DNA of 64,000 nucleotides from Tardiphaga alba (GTDB lineage Bacteria; Pseudomonadota; Alphaproteobacteria; Rhizobiales; Xanthobacteraceae): positions 2,187,001 to 2,251,000 of the forward strand of contig NZ_CP036498.1 of NCBI RefSeq assembly GCF_018279705.1. The letters are read 5' to 3'. The translations under genes and the position numbers were made by a program. The notes below the pieces were generated by a model. It did no database searches, was not told the origin of the DNA, and saw only the letters and a program-made list of their open reading frames with translations. Below are positions 18,430 through 28,073 of the stretch, in pieces (position 1 is the stretch's first letter; every line of letters starts with the position of its first letter).

Positions 18430-19993
18430 TCACTTGCGCCGGACTTGCCAGTTCACGGCGGCGTCGATCAGCTCGGAAGTCGGACTTATTGGCTGCCAGC
18501 GGTTCGAAAAATTGGGAGAACCGTCTGACATGGATCGGGTCGGAGCAGCTTCTGCATAATTGAGCGCCGGAACCGGAGCGACGTTCTGAACCTTCAGCGG
18601 CTCAGGTCCAGAAACCGGCAGGTTGAAATGGATCGGGGGAGCTTGACGGAGACCAGCCCGAACGGTTCGACAGGCAGCGGGGCCGCATCTGCCGGCGGTG
18701 GTGCTTTGACATATTCGATCAGGCCGCCCATCGCGGCGAGCAATTGATAGTCCGCGAACACGGCGACGCTCTGGGTCGAGACCACCGAGACGATGCCGTT
18801 GAAGAGCTGGTTCTGCGCATTGAGCAGATCGACCAGGGTACGCTGGCCGAGCTCGTATTCCTTCTGGAACGCGACGATCACCTTGCGATCCGAGGCGACC
18901 TGGCGGTTCAGCGCGCGGATGCGGTCGGCGGTCAGCGTGCGGGCAGCCCAGGCGCGGTCGATGGATTCGACGGCATCGCGCTGCAGGCGGGCGTGACGCA
19001 TGGTGCCTTCGATATAGCGCTCGGCCATTTCAGAGCGGCGCCAGGTGTCCTGTCCACCGCGGAAAATGTCCCAGCTCACGACAACCTTGCCGCTCAGATC
19101 GTCGCGATTGCCGACATAGTTGTTCGCATCGGTGCCCTTGGAGCCGCGGCCTTCCAGATAGACGTTCGGCACGAATGCGCCTGCGGTGCCGTGGAAAGCG
19201 TATTTCGCGGCGCGTGCGTCGGCATCGGCTGCCTTGATGGTGGGGTTGAAGCGCAGCGCGGTGGCGAGCGCCTCGTCCTTGGATGACGGCAGTCCGCCGA
19301 GCCGTCCCGGCGTGCGCAGATTATAGGGCTCGATGCCGACGGAGCGACGATACTTGCCGCGGGACTCGTCCAGGCTCTGCCGGAAGCCGGCAAGGATCGC
19401 CTCGGCATTCTCGACGCGCTCGCGGGCTTGTTCGAGATCGCCTTCGCCGGACCGGCCGCCGTTGAAGCGCGACTGGACATTGGCGAACAGCGTGCGATGG
19501 ACGCGCACATTGTCTTCGGCGATGCGGATCAGCTGCGTATAGCGCGTGACGTCCACATAGGACTCGGCCGCATCGAGGGCGAGGAGTTCGGTGCGTTCGT
19601 GAACGCGCGATGCCGCAGCGCTCACACGTGCCGACTGACGCCAGATCTCATTGATGGACGTGAAGCCGTCGAATACGAGCTGCCGGACCACGATGGAGGC
19701 TTCGCGCCCGTTTCGCCACTGGCCATTGCCAAGCGGCGGCACGACGACGTCCTGATTGAAGCGCTCCGGGCCGGCGCGACCTTCCAATCGGACTTGCGGA
19801 AGGAGGGTTGATTGGGTTTGGCGCAGTTCGGATTCCGTCGCGCGGCGATTTGCGGCGGCTTCGCCGACGCCTGGATTGGTGGCAATCGCCTGCTTGAGCG
19901 CGTCGTTGATCGAAAACACATCGGCGCCGCTCGCTGCAATGGGCAGGGCCAACCCGATAGCGATCAAGACCCCCTGGTTACCAAGCGATGCAT
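18430..19993 (-). CDS. TolC-family T1SS outer-membrane channel, with apparent single-base frameshifts at both ends
   Basis: The uninterrupted frame runs 18594-19967 from a TTG and encodes the TolC body: two outer-membrane efflux repeats (NDALKQAIATNPGVGEA at the N-terminus, EALATALRFNPTIKAAD in the middle) and long helical segments. Both ends look wrong. Upstream, the ATG at 19993 reads MHRLVTRG and would run into a good signal peptide (VLIAIGLALPIAASGA) if the five-G run at 19970-19974 had one more G. Downstream, one more base in the five-base run at 18635-18639 would replace an odd tail by about 65 Pro-rich residues ending WQVRRK with a stop at 18430. I give the reconstructed limits. The protein forms the outer-membrane duct of the adhesin exporter. 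Two homopolymer lesions in one gene are more likely sequence error than decay. Confidence 0.85.
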
Positions 19994-20587
19994 AAATCCC
20001 CCGTCAGAATAGCTTGTGCCCCTTGATTGCAACTTTAAATACCGATCAGGGGAACATTGAAAAGTGAAACTTGGAACAAAGACCGTGTCACGTGCGTTCA
20101 ATTGGAACGTGTGTCTCAATTGCCACGTTCAGGCCGCATAAAAGGTAATATATAGCCCTTGCACGCCCTCCCAGGCGCAAGGTCAGTATCATTTTGCTCA
20201 ATTCTGACGGAACCTGCAGGAAAAGGCAATGTTTTGCAACGCCTTATTGGCGGGGTGTTCGCAAAAATCGCGCGACGAAAATCGTTAATTAATTGCGAGG
20301 AATTCCCGTCAAACGTGAGGCGATTCAGTGGCTTCAATGCAGTCAACCGAGGGGTGCTTTTTGCCGATCGGTCAGACGAAGCGTTCGACTCATTCATGCC
20401 GCATTGACGACGTCGATCCGCCACATCCAAGACTCAGCAAGCCCCCTGTGTAATTCTCTGAATGAAAACGTGTTTGGGTTACATGCTGCGGATAATCGCC
20501 ACATGTAAGGCGCCATGATACGAGACCCGAAATGCGCGGACGGCTCAGCTGATTCCTGCGCTCACGAGAATTCCGAGGTCTGTTGAT
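19994..20587. other. 594-bp AT-richer divergent intergenic region
   Basis: No supported gene. The region lies between the divergent tolC-type and gnnA genes and must hold both promoters. It is clearly poorer in GC than its surroundings, with AT-rich stretches around 20020-20060, 20130-20155 and 20260-20300. A short inverted repeat (ccttgc ... gcaagg, about 20157-20183) is visible. ORFs of 80-105 codons here (for example 20116-20430 on the minus strand) have no recognisable domain and unremarkable composition. Confidence 0.5.
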
Positions 20588-21592
20588 ATGGTTTTGAAAG
20601 ATAGTGCGGCGACGGCTGATACGTCCCGCGTGCTCCGCGTCGGAGTGGTCGGCGCGGGCGTGATGGGGACGAATCACGGCCGCGTGTTGGCTGGCCTGCC
20701 GGGCATCGAAATGGTCGGCATTGTCGATCCGCTCGCAGAACACCGCACCCGCGCTGAAAACCTGATCGGCTGCCAAACCTTTACCGAACTCGATGGCCTG
20801 CTGGCGTCCGGCGTGGATGCGGTGACCATCGCTGCCCCCACGCATCTCCATCATGAAGTCGCGCTCGCCTGCATCGCTAAGGGCATCCACGTTCTGGTCG
20901 AGAAGCCGGTGGCCTCGACGGTGGAAGAGGGCCGCGAGATCGTCGATGCGGCGAAGAAGGCCGGCGTCACGTTGATGATCGGCCATGTGGAGCGCTTCAA
21001 TCCGGCGGTGGCCGCGATCAAGAAGGCGATCGCCGGCGAAGACATTCTCTCCATCGGCATCACCCGCGTCGGACCGTTCCCGCCACGCATGTCCAATGTC
21101 GGCGTGGTCATCGATCTGGCCGTGCATGACATCGACCTGATCCGCTGGTTCACCGAAAGCGACATCGTCGAAGTGCAGCCGCAGCTCGCCTCCGCCATCG
21201 CGGAGCGCGAGGACATTGCGCTGCTCCAGTTCCGCACGGCGTCGGGCGTGCTCGCGCATATCAACACCAACTGGCTGACGCCCTTCAAGGCGCGCACCGT
21301 GACGGTGGCGACGCGCGGCAAATATGTGACTGGCGATCTGCTGACGCGCCAGGTCACCGAGTGCTTCGGCTTCAAGACCGATGGCAGCTATTCCATGCGC
21401 CATCTCCCGGTCGGGCAGGATGAGCCGCTGCGTGCCGAACTCAACGCGTTCCTCGATGCCGTGCGCAGCGGTGGCGTGCCCGCTGTCACCGGTGAGGAAG
21501 GCGTCGCGTCGCTCGAAATTGCGATCCAGTGCCTGGAAGCACCGAAGACGCAGGCGGCTACCGCGCCGCGCGCTCGCAAAGTGGCGGGCTAA
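20588..21592 (+). CDS. gnnA: UDP-N-acetylglucosamine 3-dehydrogenase (GnnA-type Gfo/Idh/MocA oxidoreductase)
   Basis: 334 residues. The Rossmann motif GAGVMG is at 22-27 and the Gfo/Idh/MocA EKP motif at 105-107. The C-terminal half carries VGPFPPR, DLAVHDIDLIRW and NWLTPFKART, segments I associate with the GnnA group, which oxidises the 3-OH of UDP-GlcNAc. The next gene is a DegT-type aminotransferase, giving the GnnA-GnnB pair that makes UDP-GlcNAc3N, the precursor of 2,3-diamino-2,3-dideoxyglucose lipid A. Lipid A with this sugar is established for Bradyrhizobium and Rhodopseudomonas. A WlbA-like role in O-antigen sugar synthesis is the alternative. A gagg sequence about 10 bases upstream supports the ATG. 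Confidence 0.8.
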   Translation: MVLKDSAATADTSRVLRVGVVGAGVMGTNHGRVLAGLPGIEMVGIVDPLAEHRTRAENLIGCQTFTELDGLLASGVDAVTIAAPTHLHHEVALACIAKGIHVLVEKPVASTVEEGREIVDAAKKAGVTLMIGHVERFNPAVAAIKKAIAGEDILSIGITRVGPFPPRMSNVGVVIDLAVHDIDLIRWFTESDIVEVQPQLASAIAEREDIALLQFRTASGVLAHINTNWLTPFKARTVTVATRGKYVTGDLLTRQVTECFGFKTDGSYSMRHLPVGQDEPLRAELNAFLDAVRSGGVPAVTGEEGVASLEIAIQCLEAPKTQAATAPRARKVAG

Positions 21593-21664
21593 TCCCACGT
21601 CATTTCCGGCGCCCGCTGCGGCGCCGGCATCGATTCAATGATCTCCTTTCCGACAGGCTTTGTG

Positions 21665-22804
21665 ATGAACCAGCACACTCCCGTTCCCTTCATCGATCTC
21701 AATGCCCAGCGCCAGCGCCTGGGATCGTCGGTGGATGAAGCCGTCACCCGCGTGCTCAATCACTGCCAGTTCATCAATGGTCCGGAAGTCGCCAAGCTCG
21801 AAGCCGAGCTCGGCAAATATTGCGGCGCCAAACATGTGATCAGCTGCGCCAGCGGCACCGATGCGCTGGTGATGGTGCTGATGGCCAAGGGCGTCGGTCC
21901 CGGCGACGCCGTGCTGTGCCCGTCCTTCACATTCTGCGCGACCGGCGAAGCCGTCGCACTGGTCGGCGCGAGCCCGGTGTTCGTCGATGTCGACGAGGTT
22001 ACGTTCAACATCAGTCCTGAATCGGTGAAGCGCGGCATCATCACGGCGAAAGCTGCCGGCCTGAAGCCGAAGGCGATCATTCCGGTGGACCTGTTCGGTC
22101 AGCCCGCCGATCTCGATGCCGTCGGCGCCATCGCCGATGCCGAAGGCATGTTCGTGCTCGAAGATTCCGCGCAGGGCTTTGGCTCCACCTATAAGGGCAA
22201 GCGCGTCGGCACCTCGGCGCTGGCCACCACCACCAGCTTCTTCCCGGCCAAGCCGCTCGGCTGCTTCGGCGATGGCGGCGCGATCTTCACCGATGACGAT
22301 CAGCTCGCCGACACCCTGCGCAGCATCCGCATCCACGGGCAGGGCTCCGACAAATACGACAATGTCCGCCTCGGCATGACTGCGCGCCTCGACACGATCC
22401 AGGCCGCCGTGCTGCTCGAAAAGCTGAAGATCTTCGATGAGGAGATCATCGCCCGCAACAAGGTGGCGGATCGCTACGCCCGCAGCCTCGGCAATCTCGT
22501 CACGGTGCCGCGTGTCGCCGAAGGCAATACGTCCATCTGGGCCTGCTACACGATCCGCTTGCCGAAGGGCACCGACCGCGATGCCTTTGCCAATGCGTTG
22601 AAGGCGCAGGGCGTGCCATCAGCGATCTATTATACGAAGTCGATGCATATGCAGACCGCCTACAAGCACTATCCGGTCGTCGATGGCGGCCTGCCGGTTT
22701 GCGAGGCGCTGTCGGCCGACGTGATCAGCCTGCCAGTGCACGCCTATCTCGACGAAGCCGCGCAGGATCGCGTCATCCAGGCCGTCCGCGACGCGCTCGC
22801 TTGA
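21665..22804 (+). CDS. gnnB: UDP-3-keto-GlcNAc aminotransferase (GnnB-type DegT/DnrJ/EryC1 family)
   Basis: 379 residues from the ATG at 21665; an in-frame ATG at 21638 is possible but would add nine residues ahead of the conserved PVPFIDLNAQR start. The PLP lysine is Lys196 in FFPAKPLGCFGDGG, and the acidic EDSAQGFGS motif binds the pyridine ring side. The protein is a type I-fold sugar aminotransferase. Following gnnA by 72 bp, it should aminate UDP-3-keto-GlcNAc to UDP-GlcNAc3N for lipid A. A WlbC/WbpE-type role in O-antigen is the alternative. A bipartite palindromic repeat follows the stop. Confidence 0.8.
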   Translation: MNQHTPVPFIDLNAQRQRLGSSVDEAVTRVLNHCQFINGPEVAKLEAELGKYCGAKHVISCASGTDALVMVLMAKGVGPGDAVLCPSFTFCATGEAVALVGASPVFVDVDEVTFNISPESVKRGIITAKAAGLKPKAIIPVDLFGQPADLDAVGAIADAEGMFVLEDSAQGFGSTYKGKRVGTSALATTTSFFPAKPLGCFGDGGAIFTDDDQLADTLRSIRIHGQGSDKYDNVRLGMTARLDTIQAAVLLEKLKIFDEEIIARNKVADRYARSLGNLVTVPRVAEGNTSIWACYTIRLPKGTDRDAFANALKAQGVPSAIYYTKSMHMQTAYKHYPVVDGGLPVCEALSADVISLPVHAYLDEAAQDRVIQAVRDALA

Positions 22805-22825
22805 GGTGGGGCCCAACATCAGCTG

Positions 22826-22925
22826 TCATCGCCCGTCAAAACGGGCGATCCAGTATCCGGCGCAACCAGTGTGACACACAGTCACCTGTGTATACTGGGT
22901 CACCCGGTCGAGCCGGGTGACGACA
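22826..22925. repeat. Bipartite palindromic intergenic element (type A)
   Basis: Two hairpins face each other: tcatcgcccg...cgggcgatccagta on the left and tactgggtcacccgg...ccgggtgacgac on the right. A second, inverted version of the same element lies at 37367-37450. It sits between gnnB and murJ. Confidence 0.8.
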
Positions 22926-22953
22926 CGAGAGTCTGGGGCAGTACACTCACCCG

Positions 22954-24486
22954 ATGCTTGCACGCATTTTCACCGTCGGCGGATACACGCTGCTCTCGCG
23001 GATCACCGGATTCGCGCGCGACATCATGCTCGCCGCCATTCTCGGTGCCGGCCCGATTGCCGATGCCTTCTTCGTCGCGTTGCGACTGCCTAATCATTTC
23101 CGCGCCATTTTTGCCGAAGGCGCCTTCAATGCCGCTTTCGTGCCGGCCTATGCCCATGTGAGCGGGAAGGGCGGCCAGGATGCCGCGCATCTGTTCGCCG
23201 ATCGCATTTTTACGCTGTTGTTCGCATCGCAGGTGGTGCTGCTGGTGCTGGCCGTGGTGTTCATGCCGCAGGCCATGACGATCCTGGCGCCGGGCTTCAC
23301 GGACGATCCCACACAACGCCATCTCGCTATCGAGCTGACGCGCATTACGTTCCCGTATCTGCTGCTGATCACGCTGGTGACGCTCTATGGCGGCATGCTG
23401 AATGTGATGCAGCGCTTCGCCAGTGCTGCCGCTGCGTCGATCTTCCTCAACATCTCGATGATGGCGACGCTGGCGCTCGCCGCGTTCTTCCCCAGCGCAG
23501 GCCATGCCGCCGCCTGGGGCGTGCTGATTTCCGGCGTGCTGCAATATCTGCTGCTTGCCGGCGACCTGCAGCGCCATGGCGGCCTGCCGCGCTTCGCGCC
23601 ATTGCGGCTCGATGAAGACATTCGCGGCTTCTTCCGCGCGCTCGGCCCGGCCACATTGGGCTCCATGGGCACGCAGGTGGCGCTGTTCGCGGACACCATC
23701 ATCGCCACCTTCCTGCCGGTCGGCGCGCTGTCGGCGCTGTATTATGCCGATCGCCTGAACCAGCTCCCCATTGGCGTCATTGGCATCGCGATCGGCACGG
23801 TGCTGCTGCCGGAAATGTCGCGACGCATGGCGGCGAACGATCATGTCGGCGCCATGGGCGCGCAGCGCCGCGCGTTTCTGTTCACGATGTTGTTCTCGCT
23901 CCCCTTCGTCGCGGCTTTCCTCGTGGTGCCCGATGTCATCATGCGCGCGATGTTTGCCCGCGGTGCCTTCACCAAAGCAGATGCCGACATCGCTGCAGCG
24001 ACGCTCGCCGCCTATGCCATCGCGCTGATCCCCTTCGTGATGATCCGCAGTGCCGTCGCGACGTTCAATTCACGCAAGGACACGACGACGCCGATGATCG
24101 CGGCACTCACCGGCATTGCCGTCAATGTGGCTTTGAAGGTCATGCTGATGGGCTCGCTGGCCCAGATCGGCCTCGCGCTCGGCACCGCGGCGGGCGCCTG
24201 GATCAATCTTCTGCTGGTGATCTTCTTCGCGACACGCGCCGGCTATCTGGAATTTGATCGCGCGTTCCTGGTGGCGCTCGGCAAATTCGTCGTCGCGGGC
24301 ATCGTCCTTGCCGCAGCGCTTTGGGCCACGGCGCGATACGCCGCTTTGCAATTTGCCGGGATGACCACGCTCCGCGACGAAGCGACGCTGGGTATTCTCA
24401 TCATCGTGACTTTGGTCGTCTATTGCGCGTCGATTCTTGGGCTGTTCGGCAAGAGCTGGCTGCGCAATCTGGTGCGGCCGCGCTAG
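22954..24486 (+). CDS. murJ: MurJ/MviN-family lipid flippase
   Basis: 510 residues with about 14 hydrophobic segments and the MVF/MurJ signature: YTLLSRITGFARDIMLA at the N-terminus, DAFFVALRLPNHFR, and FAEGAFNAAFVPAY. It belongs to the MOP superfamily and flips lipid II across the inner membrane for peptidoglycan synthesis. It follows gnnA-gnnB in the same direction, with an element of about 100 bp between. Whether this is the sole murJ or a second copy devoted to another lipid-linked sugar cannot be told from the window. Length and motifs are complete. Confidence 0.9.
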   Translation: MLARIFTVGGYTLLSRITGFARDIMLAAILGAGPIADAFFVALRLPNHFRAIFAEGAFNAAFVPAYAHVSGKGGQDAAHLFADRIFTLLFASQVVLLVLAVVFMPQAMTILAPGFTDDPTQRHLAIELTRITFPYLLLITLVTLYGGMLNVMQRFASAAAASIFLNISMMATLALAAFFPSAGHAAAWGVLISGVLQYLLLAGDLQRHGGLPRFAPLRLDEDIRGFFRALGPATLGSMGTQVALFADTIIATFLPVGALSALYYADRLNQLPIGVIGIAIGTVLLPEMSRRMAANDHVGAMGAQRRAFLFTMLFSLPFVAAFLVVPDVIMRAMFARGAFTKADADIAAATLAAYAIALIPFVMIRSAVATFNSRKDTTTPMIAALTGIAVNVALKVMLMGSLAQIGLALGTAAGAWINLLLVIFFATRAGYLEFDRAFLVALGKFVVAGIVLAAALWATARYAALQFAGMTTLRDEATLGILIIVTLVVYCASILGLFGKSWLRNLVRPR

Positions 24487-24587
24487 CTCGCGCGAACGTG
24501 TCCGGGGCCGCACGGCGATGCTGCGCCGCCCACTTGCCGCTCTCCCTCTGCTGTGTAGACTGTTTCTAAATTGCAGTCGGAGGACGT

Positions 24588-26884
24588 ATGGCCCCCATCA
24601 AGTTCGGCGTCGGACAAAGCGTCCTGCGCAAGGAAGACGATGCCCTGATCCGCGGCCGTGGCCGCTACACCGACGATCACGCGCCCGCGACGCTCCATGC
24701 CCTCGTGCTGCGCTCGCCGCATGCGCATGCGAGTTTCACCATCGATGCCGGCGCGGCCCGTGCGAAGCCCGGTGTTGCTGCGATCCTGACGGCTGAAGAC
24801 ACGAAGAATCTCGGCGGGCTGCCGTGCCTGTTCAATCTCGAGGACCATCCCTTCACCGGCCCGGATTATCCGATCCTCGCCGCGAAGGAAGTGCGCCATG
24901 TCGGCGACGCCATCGCCTTCATCGTCGCGGGGACGGTGGAGCAGGCGCGCGACGCGATCGAAGCCATCGACGTCACATGGCAGCCGCTGCCATCCGTGAA
25001 TGGCCTCACCAACGCTGTCGCCAAGGGCGCGCCACAGGTCTGGGACAAGCATCCCGGCAATGTGCTGTTCGATGTGCCGATCGGCGACAAGAAGAAAGTC
25101 GATGAAGTCTTTGCCAGGGCGCCGATCACCGCTGAAGTGAAGATCGTCAATCCACGCGTCGTCATCAACTACATGGAGACCCGTGCCGCGATCTGCGAAT
25201 ACGACGCCAAGCGCGATTTCATGACCCTGACCATCGGCAGTCAGGGCAGCCACCGCCTGCGCGATATTCTCTGCGACAATGTCCTGAAGATGCCGAAGGA
25301 CAAGATGCGTGTGATCTGCCCCGATGTGGGCGGTGGTTTCGGCACGCGGCTGTTCCCCTATCGCGAATATGCGCTGGTGGCTTTTGCGGCCAAGAAGCTC
25401 GGCAAGAATGTGAAATGGGCTGCCGATCGCAGCGATCATTTCCTGGGCGATGCGCAGGGCCGTGACAACGTCACCCATGCCCGCATGGCGCTCAGCGAGG
25501 ACGGCAGGTTTCTCGCCATGGATGTCGATCTGATGGCCGATATGGGCGCCTATCTGTCGACCTTCGGCCCCTACATTCCCCATGGCGGCGCCGGCATGTT
25601 GCCGGGCCTCTACGATATCCAGGCCTTCCATTGCCGCGTCCGCACGGTGTTCACGAACAGCGTTCCGGTGGATGCCTATCGCGGCGCCGGCCGGCCTGAA
25701 GCCGCTTACGTGGTCGAGCGCCTCGTCGATCAATGCGCGCGAAAGCTTGGCATGTCGCCGGATGCAATCCGCCGCAAGAATTTCATCGCGCCGAAGGCGA
25801 TGCCGTACAAGACCGCGACCGGCAAGGTCTATGACTCCGGCGATTTCACCGCGCATATGAAGCGCGCGATGGATGTCGCCGGCTGGAAGGAATTTCCGAA
25901 GCGCGCCAAGGCCGCGAAAAAAGACGGTCTCGTCCGCGGCATCGGCATGGCCACCTATGTGGAAGTCTGCGGCACCATGGGCGACGAGACCGCCAATGTG
26001 GCTGTCGGCGCCGATGGCGACATCACCATCCTGATCGGTACCCAGTCCACCGGGCAGGGCCATCACACCGCCTATGCGCAGATCGTCGCCGAACAGTTCG
26101 GCGTGGCACCCGAGCGCGTGCATATCATCCAGGGCGACACCGCGAAGGTCGCCACCGGCCTCGGCACCGGCGGCTCCGCCTCGATCCCTACCGGCGGCGT
26201 CAGCGTGCAACGCGCGACCAAGCAGCTCGGCATCAATCTGAAAGAGCTTGCGGCGGACGCGCTGGAGACCAGCGTGGCAGATTTGGAGATCGATGGTGGC
26301 GTCGTGCGCATCGCCGGCACCGATCGCTCGGTGTCCTTCGCCGATCTCGCCAAGAAAGCCGATCCGTCAAAGCTCAATGCGTCCGAGACCTTCAGCAGCG
26401 CCGATGGCACATTCCCCAATGGTACGCATTCGGTGGAGGTCGAGATCGATCCCACGACGGGCAAGATCCGCATCGTCAATTACGTCATCGTCGATGACTT
26501 CGGCGTCACGCTGAATCCGCTGCTGCTGGCCGGCCAGGTCCATGGCGGCACCATGCAGGGCATCGGCCAGGCGCTGATGGAGCAGGCGGTCTACGACCCC
26601 AAAAACGGCCAACTCGTCACCGCGACCTTCATGGACTATGCGCTGCCGCGTGCCGAAGATGGTGCGGCCTTCTCGTTCGAGACGCACAACATCCCGTGCA
26701 CCACCAATCCGCTGGGCGTGAAGGGCGCGGGGGAGGCGGGGCCATCGGTTCGTGCCCGGCCATCATGAATGCGATCATCGAAGGCCTGCACCGCGAATTC
26801 GGGATCGAGCATATCGACATGCCTGCAACCCCTGAGCGGGTCTGGATGGCGATCCGCGAGCAGGAGCGGCTTCACACCCTCTGA
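24588..26884 (+). pseudogene. Xanthine dehydrogenase-family molybdopterin-binding subunit, interrupted by a one-base frameshift
   Basis: The ATG at 24588 has a good ggagg. The frame encodes the CoxL/XdhB-type large subunit: N-terminal KEDDALIRGRGRYTDD, the GGGFGTR loop, VDAYRGAGRPEA near the cofactor, and KGAGEAG containing the catalytic glutamate. It stops at 26768. Adding one G to the run at 26738-26741 restores the expected ending AIGSCPAIMNAIIEGLHREF through MAIREQERLHTL to the stop at 26884, so the lesion falls right after the active-site motif. No FeS (small) or FAD (medium) subunit lies beside it, but two c-type cytochromes follow. The substrate is unknown; the AYRGAGR motif argues against true CO dehydrogenase (AYxCSFR). 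It may simply be a sequence error. Confidence 0.85.
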
Positions 26885-26989
26885 CAACCTGTCGCAGGCC
26901 CCGGCGGCGCGGGAATAGCCGTTGTCAGCCGGGGTTCACACCCGTATTGCACATTAGTCCTAGTCGAATTCCAAAGAAGGAAGCTCTTG

Positions 26990-27436
26990 ATGAAATACGT
27001 ACTTCTCGTCGCCGGTACTTTGGCGCTCGGCATCGGCGCCGTTTCGGCCCAGCAGGACATCGTCAAGGACCGTCAGGCCACCATGAAGGCCACCGGCCGC
27101 GCGCTCGGCGGCACGCTCAGCGCCATGGCCAAGGGCGACAAGCCTTATGACCAGGCCGCGGTGGACGCCGCTTTCGCGACCCTGACCGAGACAGCCAAGA
27201 AGCTGCCGGCGATGTTTCCGGACAGCACCAAGGGCCTGAAGGAAGGCACCGAATACGCGTCCTCGCCGAAGGTGTGGGACGACAAGGCCGGCTTCACTGC
27301 CAAGATCGAGAGCTTCACCAAGGCCGTCGCCGACACCAAGGCGAAGGTCAAGGATCTCGACAGCCTCAAGGCCAATGTCGGCGCCATCGGCAAGGAATGC
27401 GGCGCCTGCCACGAGACCTATCGCCTGAAGAGCTGA
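26990..27436 (+). CDS. Cytochrome c' / c-556 family protein
   Basis: 148 residues from the ATG at 26990, which follows aaggaag; a TTG codon directly upstream could add one residue. An N-terminal signal peptide (VLLVAGTLALGIGAVSA) is followed by a four-helix-bundle sequence with the heme site CGACH near the C-terminus (Cys137, Cys140, His141), the usual place in cytochrome c'. It is a soluble periplasmic heme protein used for electron transfer or NO binding. It lies 105 bp after the molybdopterin subunit in the same direction and may be an electron partner of it, which is inference. Confidence 0.92.
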   Translation: MKYVLLVAGTLALGIGAVSAQQDIVKDRQATMKATGRALGGTLSAMAKGDKPYDQAAVDAAFATLTETAKKLPAMFPDSTKGLKEGTEYASSPKVWDDKAGFTAKIESFTKAVADTKAKVKDLDSLKANVGAIGKECGACHETYRLKS

Positions 27437-27449
27437 GGCATAAGACGGA

Positions 27450-27794
27450 TCAGTTGCGGGTGGCGAAAATCGCCTGCAACTGATCCATGACCGAGCGAAG
27501 TGTTGGCTTCGTCACCTTGCCAAGGCGATCAGCAAAGCGCGTTTCGATCGTTGCAATCTTGAATGGTCGCACGACGGACGGAACGGGGAGGCCGCTGCTT
27601 TTGTGGTTTGAGATGCGGACATCGCCTCGCCAGGGACGGTTCTCAGCTGCGGTGATCATGACCACCCATAAAAGCGCGCCAGCATCGCCGATCGGACCTG
27701 ACGAAACGACAAGCGCCGGACGACGTTGCCTTGTATCCCTGTCGGTGTAGGGAAAAGGGACGCGGATAATGTCACCCTGCTTAAAGTTCGCCAT
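27450..27794 (-). CDS. MazF/PemK-family toxin endoribonuclease
   Basis: 114 residues from the ATG at 27794 (MANFKQGDIIRVPFPYTD). This start matches the family; a longer frame reaching 27869 would run far into the antitoxin. Conserved features are the PALVVSS strand, the TAAENRPWRGDVRI segment and SVVRPFKIATIE, all typical of MazF/PemK/CcdB-fold RNases that cut mRNA. The start overlaps the antitoxin stop by 14 bp on the same strand. The toxin gene ends 13 bp from the convergent cytochrome c' gene, with no obvious terminator between. Confidence 0.88.
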   Translation of the reverse strand: MANFKQGDIIRVPFPYTDRDTRQRRPALVVSSGPIGDAGALLWVVMITAAENRPWRGDVRISNHKSSGLPVPSVVRPFKIATIETRFADRLGKVTKPTLRSVMDQLQAIFATRN

Positions 27795-27996
27795 AGGCTT
27801 TTCGGTCGATCGCGCCGTCCCATTCACTAAACGTCGCGAAAGGGTCGTCTTGTGCACCCCGCTCAGCACGGGTCATGACCACTCGACCGTCCTCGATGGC
27901 ATAGGCAATCTCGTCACCTTCCTTGAGACCCAGTGCGGACCGCACTGGTTGGGGAATGGTGGTCTGCGCTTTGCTCGAAATTCGGCTCGTAATCAT
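27781..27996 (-). CDS. AbrB/MazE-type antitoxin
   Basis: 71 residues. The N-terminal 45 residues form a SpoVT-AbrB swapped-hairpin DNA-binding domain (SRISSKAQTTIPQPVRSALG, then LKEGDEIAYAIEDGRVV). The C-terminal tail (DPFATFSEWDGAIDRKAYGEL) is the acidic, flexible type that neutralises MazF toxins. A strong ggagg precedes the ATG. It is upstream of and overlaps the toxin gene, the normal order for an autoregulated type II module. Confidence 0.9.
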   Translation of the reverse strand: MITSRISSKAQTTIPQPVRSALGLKEGDEIAYAIEDGRVVMTRAERGAQDDPFATFSEWDGAIDRKAYGEL

Positions 27997-28073
27997 TCAA
28001 ACTCCTCCAGCCCCAAGGTAAGGATATTCCTTACATCTGACAATGGGGCGCACAGAACTTCGCAGGTACCCGC

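Noticed and set aside
20116..20430. 104-codon ORF in the tolC-gnnA gap
   Set aside because: No ribosome binding site, domain or codon bias; the region is AT-rich promoter DNA.
24588..26884. Assignment as true carbon monoxide dehydrogenase large subunit
   Set aside because: The loop reads AYRGAGR, not AYxCSFR, and there are no CoxM/CoxS genes.
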